A DNA stretch of 64,000 nucleotides, from assembly GCA_037349105.1 (NCBI GenBank), contig JAYJMM010000104.1, forward strand, positions 1,274,001 to 1,338,000, in the 5' to 3' direction. Shown piece after piece: positions 29,346 through 43,100 of the stretch; position 1 is the stretch's first letter, and the number at the start of each line of letters is the position of its first letter. The stretch is from Limnomonas spitsbergensis (lineage: Eukaryota; Chlorophyta; Chlorophyceae; Chlamydomonadales). Position numbers and translations under genes: made by a program. Under the pieces are notes generated by a model, which did no database searches, was not told where the DNA came from, and worked only from the letters and a program-made list of their open reading frames with translations.

Positions 29346-29796
29346 CACACTGCCAGTTCTGCCACAATCAAACCCTGGTGCCAGATGACCAGGATCATGC
29401 TGCACTGGTATCAAGATGTTCTACTGGCAGTCCCGCTCGTAGCGAAATCACTGACAGGGTGGCTCATGGCTAGGCCGTCATCATTCTCCTTGGGGCACGG
29501 GTAGAATCAAATGGTACATGTTTCATCTTTTTCTTGGACTGAACTAATTGTGTGGCAGGCCGCCCTACCCTTGAAAACCTGAAACGCTAACACGAGAAAC
29601 AGTCCGGGCGCTGTATCACTGACCAGGACAGCTCCCTGCATGTCTGCCAGGCCATTCAGCCACACTGCACCCTTTGCCCCTGTCATATCATTGAACAGCA
29701 CGCCGCCCGCTCCCCCTCGCTGTTGCTCAGGATGAGCTTGAGCAGCGAAGTCGAGCCTGCGCCCAAGAACCTCGAAAGCATGGTGACAGGCAGGAG

Positions 29797-30566
29797 GCGG
29801 GCTGCAGGGGTAGAGCCACCAGAACCTTGGAGCTTCGTGCCAGGCAGGAGGAACAGAGCCGCAGGGTCACAGTTGACCCAGGTCTTTAATACTCGGATGC
29901 TGCTGAGGGGTGCATGGGCACGTGTTGGCGCTGCAGCTTCCGGCCCATGACCGACATGGGCGGACGCGCCCAGCATGTCCCTCCTGACAATGGGCATCAT
30001 GCCCTCCAGGATTGTGGCATGGCTTCCGCCCAATCTGCTGCATGGTTTCCGGAGCCAGGGTTGGTCATGCTTGAATAAACAGGCGCCGTGGCCACTGCCC
30101 GGGGCAGGCGCACTTGCGGTACCCAGAACTGCGCACCGAGAGCTCGATTTCGACTTGTACATGCCGAACTCAAATTTGAATACGATCGTTAGGCTGTCGG
30201 TGTCGACTACCTGCAGGCCATAGGTCCAAGCGGTCCAAGCGTGGAGACTTTTCCTCCGGAACCTGTTGCCCCGCTGCCTCACCGTCATCCGATGTACATC
30301 CAGTCCAGACCCAGTCTCTTCTCCAACTGGCAGGATCAGGACGACGTCGTTTGCAGTGTTTTGTTGATGAGCGTGCCGATAACTATTCTCCTATTCAATC
30401 GTATCCTCCACCAGTCGACGCAAATTTGTATATTCACCATGAGTCGATGACAGCAACGCAAGCGACGGCGATGAACTTCAAGATACGAGCTCCATGAGCT
30501 GAACCAGCTGCATAACATTCAACAGGAACAGCAGCATCAGGGGGGCCGGCAGTGCTCAGCCTAGAG
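29797..30566. other. Region between the CobW copy and the large gene (divergent)
   Basis: A minus-strand frame runs from 30288 through the P-loop region, so part of this stretch may be its 5' end, but only the segment near the P-loop resembles the family. A promoter for the plus-strand gene should lie here. Its frame has a stop at 30513-30515, so the first ATG is at 30567. No clear TATA box is identified. Confidence 0.4.
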
Positions 30567-31168
30567 ATGGCGGAGCACCGTGACCTCGATGAGCTACCAC
30601 CCGGTGTCGAGCCCCCTGCCGAGGCCCAAGAGCCAGCAGGTCACCCCAGACGTGAACAGCAGCAGGAAACACCCACCCAACAGCTGCATCAGCCGCACCA
30701 GTTCGAGCGCCCTCGCTCCTCCAGCTCGCAGCATCAGTACTCGCGACTTCATGGCAGCGGTGGCCGCAGGGGCAGAGACTACCAGTCACAACCTAGGCAC
30801 CAGGAACAGCATCCACACAACTCTAGAGGCAGCAGCCGCCGGCCAGTAAGCTATGGCAATGCCAGGCCTGGCCGGTTTGGCCCGCATGGCGGCCCAGATT
30901 ACGCGCATGGCGGCCCGGATCACGCGCATGGCGGCCCAGACTACGCACATGGAGGCCCTGACTATGCGCGTGGCAGCTCTGACTATGCGCGTGGTGGCCA
31001 GGACTATGGGCGTGGTGGTCCTGACCTCCTGCATGGCGGCCCGGAAGGCAGCGGGGCCTGGCCAAGCCATATGGTGCACCACCCCGGCGGCCTGCCCCCT
31101 CCTCACCCGCCCCCACACGCGGAGTATGCTGGGGCGCCTGCATGGGGAGCTGACATGGGCGTGTACGG
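30567..31168 (+). CDS. Large gene exon 1: start, Gln/His-rich, HGGPDYA repeats
   Basis: The ATG at 30567 has G at -3 and +4 and is preceded in frame by a stop at 30513. The exon codes MAEHRDLDELPPGVEPP, a Gln/Arg/Ser-rich segment and six or more copies of a seven-residue HGGPDYA-type repeat, then Pro/His. It ends at GTGTACGG/GTAAGC after two bases of a codon. Confidence 0.65.
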
Positions 31169-34100
31169 GTAAGCATCGTCATGCAGCCTGGAGGATAAAT
31201 AAACATATATCCAAATGGCATCGTAGATACCGATAAGCATCATATATTCATATGGGTACATCATATACGTCAAAATACAAAGAGCTTGCGTGCATGATAT
31301 GAGGCATGGGTGCTGAACCTGACATGGGGTATGGGGGCAGACCCTGGCATAAGGCATGGTAGTAGACCCTGACATGGGGAATGGGGGCAGACCCTGACAT
31401 GGGGCATTGGGGAAGATCCTGACATGGGGCATGGGGGTAGACCCTGACATGGGGCATGGGGGCAGACCCTGGCATGGGGCATGGGGGCAGACCCTGGCAT
31501 GGGGCATGGGGGCTCAACCTGACATGGGGCATAGGGGTAGACCCTGACATGGGGGATTGAGGGCAGACCCTGACATGGGGCATGGGGGCAGACCCTGACA
31601 TGGGGCATTGGGGAAGATCCTGACATGGGGCATGGGGGTAGATCCTGACATGGGGCATGGGGGTAGGCCCTGTCATGGGGCATAGGGGCAGACCCTGACA
31701 TGGGGCATGGGGGCAGACCCTGGTATGGGGCATGGGGGTAGACCCTGACATGGGGCATGGGGGCAGACCCTGGCATGGGGCATGGGGGCAGACCCTGACA
31801 TGGGGCATGGGGGTAGATCCTGACATGGGGCATGGGGGTAGACCCTGACATGGGGCATGGGGGCAGACCCTGGCATGGGGCATGGGGGCAGACCCTGACA
31901 TGGGGCATGGGGGCAGACTCTGGCATGGGGCATGGGGGTAGACCCTGGCATGGGGCATGGGGGTAGACCCTGACATGGGGCATAGGGGCAGACCCTGGCA
32001 TGGGGCATGGGGGTAGACCCTGACATGGGGCATGGGGGCAGATCCTGATATGGGGCATGGGGGTAGACCCTGACATGGGGCATGCGGGCAGACCCCGGCA
32101 TGGGGCATGGGGGTGGACCCTGACTTGGGGCATGGGGGTAGCTTCCCTGCGGCTTGTTGCTGATAACGGTCGTTCTCTTCAATCGCTCCATGCATCACCT
32201 TGTTTCTGTAGGTATGGCCAGCCTCCCTACTGGCACCCCCCTGGGATCTATCCACCCGGCCCCGTCCCGTACGGCCATGGACTGGCGCCCCCGCCATTCC
32301 CCGCCGCCGTGCCCGCGCCGCCTGGTGCTCCTGTCCCGCCTCCGGCGCCGCCACCGCTGCCTCCTCCTGCCCTGCATCCGATGCCTCCTCTGGCGATCCC
32401 CTTCCCGTCAGAGGGGCTCTATCCTGCCAGCATGGAAGCATCCCTACCCGACTCACCTCCACCTCTCCCGCCTTCGGATGAGGAGGTGGATGCAGGAGCA
32501 CCCGCAGCCGTCGCCAGCGCGCTGCCAATGGTTTCCCTGCCGCCCGCTTGTCCCACGCCACCGGACGTTTCTGCGGCGGCGGCCATTGCTGAGGCTGTCC
32601 CCTACGGCCCTCCTGGCCTCGCTGCATCAGCAGGTAACGAGGCAGAATTGCGGTTTGTTGATTGTTTTAAGGGTTTGGAGGTTGCAGATTGTTTTTTTTG
32701 AATCAGTGGGTATTCCTCGGAGTCTTGGAGAGGCATTGGTTGTAGTCCTCCTTGAAGGTCTTCAGGGTCTGAAGGGTTTTGTTAACCTTTAGCACTAAAC
32801 CCTGAACTCAACCCTTAACCCTATGTTCTGGGGGGGCATGCACTGAAGCCCTCTATTAAGGTCTTCAGGGTCTGAATAAGTTTTTTTAACCAGAGGTTAG
32901 AATGGCTCTCCTGCAAGGGATTTGCCAGGGTTCAGGGCTTTCAAAGGGCGTTAAGGGATGATGCCCCTCCCACCCGACAATCATGTAGCAGGGTAAGAGC
33001 CAAATGAAACGTAGAAGCTTGACAAAGGTCGTGTGTGCTCTGATTTGCTGGCCTCTTGGTTTTCTTGAATACTGGTATTTTGTGCCTCATGTATACTGAT
33101 TATCTAAGCTCTCGTGAGCAGCACAGAATGAGACTTAAGGAATTTGCTTTATGCTCCCTTTCCACAGAGCCAGATGTTCCCGCTGTTGAGCCTCGTGGTT
33201 TCTCTTCGGCTGCTGAGCTGGCAGTCACCTCCGGCCATTCCCCCATGAAACAGCAGCAGCAGCAAGGGTCCCCAGGGAAACTCGGGGTTTCATTCAAGGT
33301 CAAGTGCAATCCTCGGTTCGGGAACGCGCCCAACGCGCCCAAGCTGCGCAAGACTCGCATCGGGGCCATGCTGCATGCCATGAACACGGCAGGTGCGATC
33401 CGCCAATCCGTTTCTGACCGTCGCTTTTTCTTTGCCGGCCATTCTGGGTCTTGCGTCCATACTCTTTTTCTGACTGTCATTACGCTTTGTGCCGCCATGC
33501 CGGTTCCTGCGGCCATTCTGTTTCTCACGGACTGTTATGTTACCGGTATGTGTCTTGCCTTAAACCCGGCTGCTGTACCAAAGCAGTACCGTGTACCGCC
33601 TTGCCAACTGCCAGGATGAAATATCTGCGCATGCTACCTTGATTGAGTGCTGCCAGTACTCAACAGGGTTAGTTTTATTTGTTAGTTTAATTGACGATTG
33701 CCAATTATGTGTCATTGGCTATGCCTACCACAGTGGATACCTATCACCGCTGGAGGAGCAATGCCTCACAATATAATATCCAGATTTCCAAAGCTCCCCT
33801 CCATTCCTTAATCAAGATTTGTCATGTTCACACCTATTTATCTCTAAGCAAATTCAAAGCGCCCAATAACTGTGTGCCTGGATTTATTTTTGCCTGTGCC
33901 ATAACCTGATTTTCGATGCACCCCTACTTCATGTCCATACAGATTTTGATAATATCGATGACGCCACATCGGCGGACGCCATCATGAAACCTCTAGGCAA
34001 CGCCGGAGCACCCGAGCATGCTGGCGTGGCGCAGGGAACGACGCCAACACACCCCAATTCCCCGTTGCCGGCCTCAGCACCCACTGCCTCTGTTGCTCTG

Positions 34101-37100
34101 TTTCTGCTGGTCGGCGCTCTCGAATCAACTCGGACCCCAACATCGCATCATGCAGCAGAGGAAAGTGCGGCGTCGCTGCAGCTGCAGTCGCTGCCAGGCA
34201 ATGGCGCTGCATCGAAGCCGGCGGCTGCGGTGGCAGCAGCATCGGCAGCAGCGGCAGCACCCGGCCCCCTGGTTGCAGGTGAGATTCTGCCGCTGTTGCA
34301 GGTGGGATGAATTCTGCCAGGGCATTAACCCTAGCGGTGGTATATGTCATATGGTATATGTATGGTCTCATAGCATGTCCCTGTGTTGGATCTAGATCCC
34401 AGCCTTATACTACGTACCGTTGGTCCCTGCGTTGGATCTAGATCCCAGCCTGGTGCCAGGTACCATTGGTCCCTGCGTTGGATCTAGATCCCAGCCAGGT
34501 ATCAGGCACCATTGGTCCCTGCGTTGGATCTAGATCCCAGCCAGGTATCAGGCACCATTGGTCCCTGCGTTGGATCTAGATCCCAGCCAGGTACCAGGCA
34601 CCATTGGTCCCTGCGTTGGATCTAGATCCCAGCCTGCTAACAGGTACCATTGGTCCTTGCGTTGGATCTAGATCTCAGCCTGGTACACAGGTGACAAGAC
34701 GGCACAGCATTAGCCGAGGCTGAGGCAACCCTTGGGCGGTGAATCCCAGCCCTGATGTCATTGCTCCCTATGTTTTTTTTGCAATGTGTACACATTCACT
34801 TGAGACCCATGCACGAAAGAGCCAGGTGGTTTGAAACATGACATGCCGTAGGTTTGACTTGCCTTCCGTCGTAATAAGCGTTTTTTTGCGGTGAGTTGGA
34901 CATCAAAATGCCCCCTGAACACACTACTTGCCATTACAGATTACCAGCGCCAGTTTCTGCCGGAAAGCCAGAGTTTGGTTGGAAAATTTGACCGTAGGTT
35001 TCCTGGAGGTCAGCATCCTAGAAAATGAATAATCCACACTACCGTCCCGCATCCTCAGAGAGTATGAACACAAATTAATCTGGTGTACATCAAGTACAGT
35101 GACCTTCTTTTAAAGCCAATTTTTTAGCGGAATTTTGCAGACCACTCAGCGAATAACAGTTTTTATTATGAGCTTATCACCTTGAGGAGTTTTTTTATTG
35201 TTTAACTCTGCGTGACGCCAGATCTCCCCCGATCCCGATCGATTACGATCGATTCCACCCTACTTCATAACCACGCACCGCTGACATCATACATTTTGTT
35301 AATCCACCCCAACTCCGCCCTCCCCTGTCAACTTGATTTTTCCAGTGTGGAGGCGGGGCGAAAAAGAGGGAACAAATGCGGTAGTGTCAAAACGTGTGGG
35401 GCAAACAAATCCCAAACATTGCCCATCGCACTTCTCGGCACCAGAGAAAAGGACTCTGGCGCCAGTATCGAAGTACCGGTATGCACCTGCTGATGCGTAC
35501 AGCAGGGCCCATCGGGTATGCACCGTTCTAAACACCTGCTGATGCGTACAGCAGGGCCCATCGGGTATGCACCGGTCATAACACCTGCTGATGCGTACAG
35601 CAGGGCCCATCGGGTATGCACCGGTCATAACACCTGCTGATGCGTACAGCAGGGCCCATCGGGTATGCACCGTTCTAAACACCTGCTGATGCGTACAGCA
35701 GGGCCCATCGGGTATGCACCGTTCTAAACACCTGCTGATGCGTACAGCAGGGCCCATCGGGTATGCACCGGTCATAACACCTGCTGATGCGTACAGCAGG
35801 GCCCATCGGGTATGCACCGGTCATAACACCTGCTGATGCGTACAGCAGGGCCCATCGGGTATGCACCGTTCTAAACACCTGCTGATGCGTACAGCAGGGC
35901 CCATCGGGTATGCACCGTTCTTAACACCTGCTGATGCGTACAGCAGGGCCCATCGGGTATGCACCGGTCATAACACCTGCTGATGCGTACAGCAGGGCCC
36001 ATCGGGTATGCACCGTTCTTAACACCTGCTGATGCGTACAGCAGGGCCCATCGGGTATGCACCGGTCATAACACCTGCTGATGCGTACAGCAGGGCCCAT
36101 CGGGTATGCACCGTTCTTAACACCTGCTGATGCGTACAGCAGGGCCCATCGGGTATGCACCGGTCTTAACACCTGCTGATGCGTACAGCAGGGCCCATCG
36201 GGTATGCACCGTTCTTAACACCTGCTGATGCGTACAGCAGGGCCCATCGGGTATGCACCGGTCTTAACACCTGCTGATGCGTACAGCAGGGCCCATCGGG
36301 TATGCACCGGTCTTAACACCTGCTGATGCGTACAGCAGGGCCCATCGGGTATGCACCGTTCTTAACACCTGCTGATGCGTACAGCAGGGCCCATCGGGTA
36401 TGCACCGGTCTTAACACCTGCTGATGCGTACAGCAGGGCCCATCGGGTATGCACCGTTCTTAACACCTGCTGATGCGTACAGCAGGGCCCATCGGGTATG
36501 CACCGTTCTAAACACCTGCTGATGCGTACAGCAGGGCCCATCGGGTATGCACCGGTCATAACACCTGCTGATGCGTACAGCAGGGCCCATCGGGTATGCA
36601 CCGGTCTTAACACCTGCTGATGCGTACAGCAGGGCCCATCGGGTATGCACCGTTCTAAACACCTGCTGATGCGTACAGCAGGGCCCATCGGGTATGCACC
36701 GTTCTAAACACCTGCTGATGCGTACAGCAGGGCCCATCGGGTATGCACCGGTCATAACACCTGCTGATGCGTACAGCAGGGCTCATCGGGTATGCACCGT
36801 TCTAAACACCTGCTGATGCGTACAGCAGGGCCCATCGGGTATGCACCGGTCATAACACCTGCTGATGCGTACAGCAGGGCCCATCGGGTATGCACCGTTC
36901 TAAACACCTGCTGATGCGTACAGCAGGGCCCATCGGGTATGCACCGTTCTTAACACCTGCTGATGCGTACAGCAGGGCCCATCGGGTATGCACCGGTCAT
37001 AACACCTGCTGATGCGTACAGCAGGGCCCATCGGGTATGCACCGTTCTTAACACCTGCTGATGCGTACAGCAGGGCCCATCGGGTATGCACCGGTCATAA

Positions 37101-40100
37101 CACCTGCTGATGCGTACAGCAGGGCCCATCGGGTATGCACCGTTCTTAACACCTGCTGATGCGTACAGCAGGGCCCATCGGGTATGCACCGGTCTTAACA
37201 CCTGCTGATGCGTACAGCAGGGCCCATCGGGTATGCACCGTTCTTAACACCTGCTGATGCGTACAGCAGGGCCCATCGGGTATGCACCGGTCTTAACACC
37301 TGCTGATGCGTACAGCAGGGCCCATCGGGTATGCACCGGTCTTAACACCTGCTGATGCGTACAGCAGGGCCCATCGGGTATGCACCGTTCTTAACACCTG
37401 CTGATGCGTACAGCAGGGCCCATCGGGTATGCACCGGTCTTAACACCTGCTGATGCGTACAGCAGGGCCCATCGGGTATGCACCGTTCTTAACACCTGCT
37501 GATGCGTACAGCAGGGCCCATCGGGTATGCACCGTTCTAAACACCTGCTGATGCGTACAGCAGGGCCCATCGGGTATGCACCGGTCATAACACCTGCTGA
37601 TGCGTACAGCAGGGCCCATCGGGTATGCACCGGTCTTAACACCTGCTGATGCGTACAGCAGGGCCCATCGGGTATGCACCGTTCTAAACACCTGCTGATG
37701 CGTACAGCAGGGCCCATCGGGTATGCACCGTTCTAAACACCTGCTGATGCGTACAGCAGGGCTCATCGGGTATGCACCGTTCTTAACACCTGCTGATGCG
37801 TACAGCAGGGCTCATCGGGTATGCACCGTTCTAAACACCTGCTGATGCGTACAGCAGGGCTCATCGGGTATGCACCGTTCTAAACACCTGCTGATGCGTA
37901 CAGCAGGGCCCATCGGGTATGCACCGTTCATAACACCTGCTGATGCGTACAGCAGGGCCCATCGGGTATGCACCGTTCTTAACACCTGCTGATGCGTACA
38001 GCAGGGCTCATCGGGTATGCACCGTTCTTAACACCTGCTGATGCGTACAGCAGGGCTCATCGGGTATGCACCGTTCTAAACACCTGCTGATGCGTACAGC
38101 AGGGCCCATCGGGTATGCACCGGTCATAACACCTGCTGATGCGTACAGCAGGGCCCATCGGGTATGCACCGTTCTAAACACCTGCTGATGCGTACAGCAG
38201 GGCCCATCGGGTATGCACCGTTCTAAACACCTGCTGATGCGTACAGTAGGGCCCATCGGGTATGCACCGTTCTAAACACCTGCTGATGCGTACAGCAGGG
38301 CCCATCGGGTATGCACCGGTCATAACACCTGCTGATGCGTACAGCAGGGCTCATCGGGTATGCACCGTTCTAAACACCTGCTGATGCGTACAGCAGGGCC
38401 CATCGGGTATGCACCGTTCTAAACACCTGCTGATGCGTACAGCAGGGCCCATCGGGTATGCACCGTTCTAAACACCTGCTGATGCGTACAGCAGGGCCCA
38501 TCGGGTATGCACCGGTCATAACACCTGCTGATGCATACAGCAGGGCTCATCGGGTATGCACCGGTCATAACACCTGCTGATGCGTACAGCAGGGCCCATC
38601 GGGTATGCACCGGTCATAACACCTGCTGATGCGTACAGCAGGGCTCATCGGGTATGCACCGTTCTAAACACCTGCTGATGCGTACAGCAGGGCTCATCGG
38701 GTATGCACCGGTCATAACACCTGCTGATGCGTACAGCAGGGCCCATCGGGTATGCACCGGTCATAACACCTGCTGATGCGTACAGCAGGGCCCATCGGGT
38801 TTGCACCGTTCTAAACACCTGCTGATGCGTACAGCAGGGCTCATCGGGTATGCACCGTTCTAAACACCTGCTGATGCGTACAGCAGGGCCCATCGGGTAT
38901 GCACCGGTCATAACACCTGCTGATGCGTACAGCAGGGCCCATCGGGTATGCACCGTTCTAAACACCTGCTGATGCGTACAGCAGGGCTCATCGGGTATGC
39001 ACCGTTCTAAACACCTGCTGATGCGTACAGCAGGGCTCATCGGGTATGCACCGTTCTAAACACCTGCTGATGCGTACAGCAGGGCTCATCGGGTTTGCAC
39101 CGTTCTTAACACCTGCTGATGCGTACAGCAGGGCTCATCGGGTTTGCACCGTTCTTAACACCTGCTGATGCGTACAGCAGGGCCCATCGGGTATGCACCG
39201 TTCTTAACACCTGCTGATGCGTACAGCAGGGCTCATTGGGTTTGCACCGTTCTAAACACCTGCTGATGCGTACAGCAGGGCTCATCGGGTTTGCACCGTT
39301 CTAAACACCTGCTGATGCGTACAGCAGGGCCCATCGGGTATGCACCGGTCATAACACCTGCTGATGCGTACAGCAGGGCTCATCAGGTATGCACCGTTCT
39401 AAACACCTGCTGATGCGTACAGCAGGGCTCATCGGGTATGCACCGGTCATAACACCTGCTGATGCGTACAGCAGGGCCCATCGGGTATGCACCGTTCTAA
39501 ACACCTGCTGATGCGTACAGCAGGGCCCATCGGGTATGCACCGTTCTTAACACCTGCTGATGCGTACAGCAGGGCTCATCGGGTATGCACCGTTCTAAAC
39601 ACCTGCTGATGCGTACAGCAGGGCTCATCGGGTTTGCACCGTTCTTAACACCTGCTGATGCGTACAGCAGGGCTCATCGGGTTTGCACCGTTCTTAACAC
39701 CTGCTGATGCGTACAGCAGGGCCCATCGGGTATGCACCGTTCTTAACACCTGCTGATGCGTACAGCAGGGCTCATTGGGTTTGCACCGTTCTAAACACCT
39801 GCTGATGCGTACAGCAGGGCTCATCGGGTTTGCACCGTTCTAAACACCTGCTGATGCGTACAGCAGGGCCCATCGGGTATGCACCGGTCATAACACCTGC
39901 TGATGCGTACAGCAGGGCTCATCAGGTATGCACCGTTCTAAACACCTGCTGATGCGTACAGCAGGGCTCATCGGGTATGCACCGGTCATAACACCTGCTG
40001 ATGCGTACAGCAGGGCCCATCGGGTATGCACCGTTCTAAACACCTGCTGATGCGTACAGCAGGGCCCATCGGGTATGCACCGGTCATAACACCTGCTGAT

Positions 40101-43100
40101 GCGTACAGCAGGGCCCATCGGGTATGCACCGGTCATAACACCTGCTGATGCGTACAGCAGGGCCCATCGGGTATGCACCGGTCATAACACCTGCTGATGC
40201 GTACAGCAGGGCCCATCGGGTATGCACCGGTCATAACACCTGCTGATGCGTACAGCAGGGCCCATCGGGTATGCACCGTTCTAAACACCTGCTGATGCGT
40301 ACAGCAGGGCTCATCGGGTATGCACCGTTCTTAACACCTGCTGATGCGTACAGCAGGGCTCATCGGGTATGCACCGGTCATAACACCTGCTGATGCGTAC
40401 AGCAGGGCTCATCGGGTATGCACCGTTCTAAACACCTGCTGATGCGTACAGCAGGGCTCATCGGGTATGCACCGTTCTTAACACCTGCTGATGCGTACAG
40501 CAGGGCCCATCGGGTATGCACCGGTCTTAACACCTGCTGATGCGTACAGCAGGGCCCATCGGGTATGCACCGTTCTAAACACCTGCTGATGCGTACAGCA
40601 GGGCCCATCGGGTATGCACCGTTCTAAACACCTGCTGATGCGTACAGCAGGGCCCATCGGGTATGCACCGGTCTTAACACCTGCTGATGCGTACAGCAGG
40701 GCTCATCAGGTATGCACCGTTCTAAACACCTGCTGATGCGTACAGCAGGGCCCATCGGGTATGCACCGGTCATAACACCTGCTGATGCGTACAGCAGGGC
40801 TCATCGGGTATGCACCGGTCATAACACCTGCTGATGCGTACAGCAGGGCCCATCGGGTATGCACCGTTCTAAACACCTGCTGATGCGTACAGCAGGGCTC
40901 ATCGGGTATGCACCGTTCTTAACACCTGCTGATGCGTACAGCAGGGCTCATCGGGTATGCACCGGTCATAACACCTGCTGATGCGTACAGCAGGGCTCAT
41001 CGGGTATGCACCGTTCTAAACACCTGCTGATGCGTACAGCAGGGCTCATCGGGTATGCACCGGTCATAACACCTGCTGATGCGTACAGCAGGGCCCATCG
41101 GGTATGCACCGTTCTTAACACCTGCTGATGCGTACAGCAGGGCCCATCGGGTATGCACCGGTCATAACACCTGCTGATGCGTACAGCAGGGCTCATCGGG
41201 TATGCACCGTTCTAAACACCTGCTGATGCGTACAGCAGGGCCCATCGGGTATGCACCGGTCATAACACCTGCTGATGCGTACAGCAGGGCTCATCGGGTA
41301 TGCACCGTTCTAAACACCTGCTGATGCGTACAGCAGGGCTCATCGGGTATGCACCGGTCATAACACCTGCTGATGCGTACAGCAGGGCCCATCGGGTATG
41401 CACCGGTCATAACACCTGCTGATGCGTACAGCAGGGCTCATCGGGTATGCACCGTTCTAAACACCTGCTGATGCGTACAGCAGGGCTCATCGGGTATGCA
41501 CCGGTCATAACACCTGCTGATGCGTACAGCAGGGCCCATCGGGTATGCACCGGTCATAACACCTGCTGATGCGTACAGCAGGGCCCATCGGGTATGCACC
41601 GGTCATAACACCTGCTGATGCGTACAGCAGGGCCCATCGGGTATGCACCGGTCATAACACCTGCTGATGCGTACAGCAGGGCCCATCGGGTATGCACCGG
41701 TCATAACACCTGCTGATGCGTACAGCAGGGCCCATCGGGTATGCACCGGTCATAACACCTGCTGATGCGTACAGCAGGGCCCATCGGGTATGCACCGTTC
41801 TAAACACCTGCTGATGCGTACAGCAGGGCTCATCGGGTATGCACCGGTCATAACACCTGCTGATGCGTACAGCAGGGCTCATCGGGTATGCACCGGTCAT
41901 AACACCTGCTGATGCGTACAGCAGGGCCCATCGGGTATGCACCGGTCATAACACCTGCTGATGCGTACAGCAGGGCTCATCGGGTATGCACCAGTCTTAA
42001 CACCTGCTGATGCGTACAGCAGGGCCCATCGGGTATGCACCGTTCTTAACACCTGCTGATGCGTACAGCAGGGCCCATCGGGTATGCACCGTTCTAAACA
42101 CCTGCTGATGCGTACAGCAGGGCCCATCGGGTATGCACCGTTCTAAACACCTGCTGATGCGTACAGCAGGGCCCATCGGGTATGCACCGGTCATAACACC
42201 TGCTGATGCGTACAGCAGGGCTCATCGGGTTTGCACCGTTCTAAACACCTGCTGATGCGTACAGCAGGGCCCATCGGGTATGCACCGTTCTAAACACCTG
42301 CTGATGCGTACAGCAGGGCCCATCGGGTATGCACCGGTCATAACACCTGCTGATGCGTACAGCAGGGCTCATCGGGTATGCACCGTTCTAAACACCTGCT
42401 GATGCGTACAGCAGGGCTCATCGGGTATGCACCGGTCATAACACCTGCTGATGCGTACAGCAGGGCTCATCAGGTATGCACCGTTCTAAACACCTGCTGA
42501 TGCGTACAGCAGGGCTCATCGGGTATGCACCGGTCATAACACCTGCTGATGCGTACAGCAGGGCCCATCGGGTATGCACCGTTCTAAACACCTGCTGATG
42601 CGTACAGCAGGGCCCATCGGGTATGCACCGGTCATAACACCTGCTGATGCGTACAGCAGGGCCCATCGGGTATGCACCGGTCATAACACCTGCTGATGCG
42701 TACAGCAGGGCCCATCGGGTATGCACCGGTCATAACACCTGCTGATGCGTACAGCAGGGCCCATCGGGTATGCACCGGTCATAACACCTGCTGATGCGTA
42801 CAGCAGGGCTCATCGGGTATGCACCGTTCTAAACACCTGCTGATGCGTACAGCAGGGCTCATCGGGTATGCACCGGTCATAACACCTGCTGATGCGTACA
42901 GCAGGGCTCATCAGGTATGCACCGTTCTAAACACCTGCTGATGCGTACAGCAGGGCTCATCGGGTATGCACCGGTCATAACACCTGCTGATGCGTACAGC
43001 AGGGCCCATCGGGTATGCACCGTTCTAAACACCTGCTGATGCGTACAGCAGGGCCCATCGGGTATGCACCGGTCATAACACCTGCTGATGCGTACAGCAG

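Larger units (their letters stand above)
28021..29796 (-). pseudogene. CobW/COG0523-type GTPase, damaged copy
   Basis: Pieces on the minus strand match the CobW family (GTPases that deliver metals such as zinc or cobalt). The P-loop region (29796 down to about 29700) reads LLPVTMLSRFLGAGSTSLL. Active members have GAGKT, so the nucleotide-binding Lys is replaced by Ser. Near 29700 the frame shifts by one base, after which VLFNDMTGAKG resembles the conserved region with NDM. The middle of the GTPase domain, including the CxCC metal motif and the base-recognition motif, is not found. Two C-terminal exons (28732-28665 and 28312-28021) are well preserved and join in matching phase. I read it as a pseudogene or non-GTPase derivative; the introns carry minisatellites. 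Confidence 0.65.

Noticed and set aside
31248..32627. Minus-strand frame of 459 residues rich in PHAPCQGLPPCP
   Set aside because: It is the translation of a 25-bp minisatellite inside intron 1 of the plus-strand gene; 25 bp repeats as a 25-residue unit in any stop-free frame.
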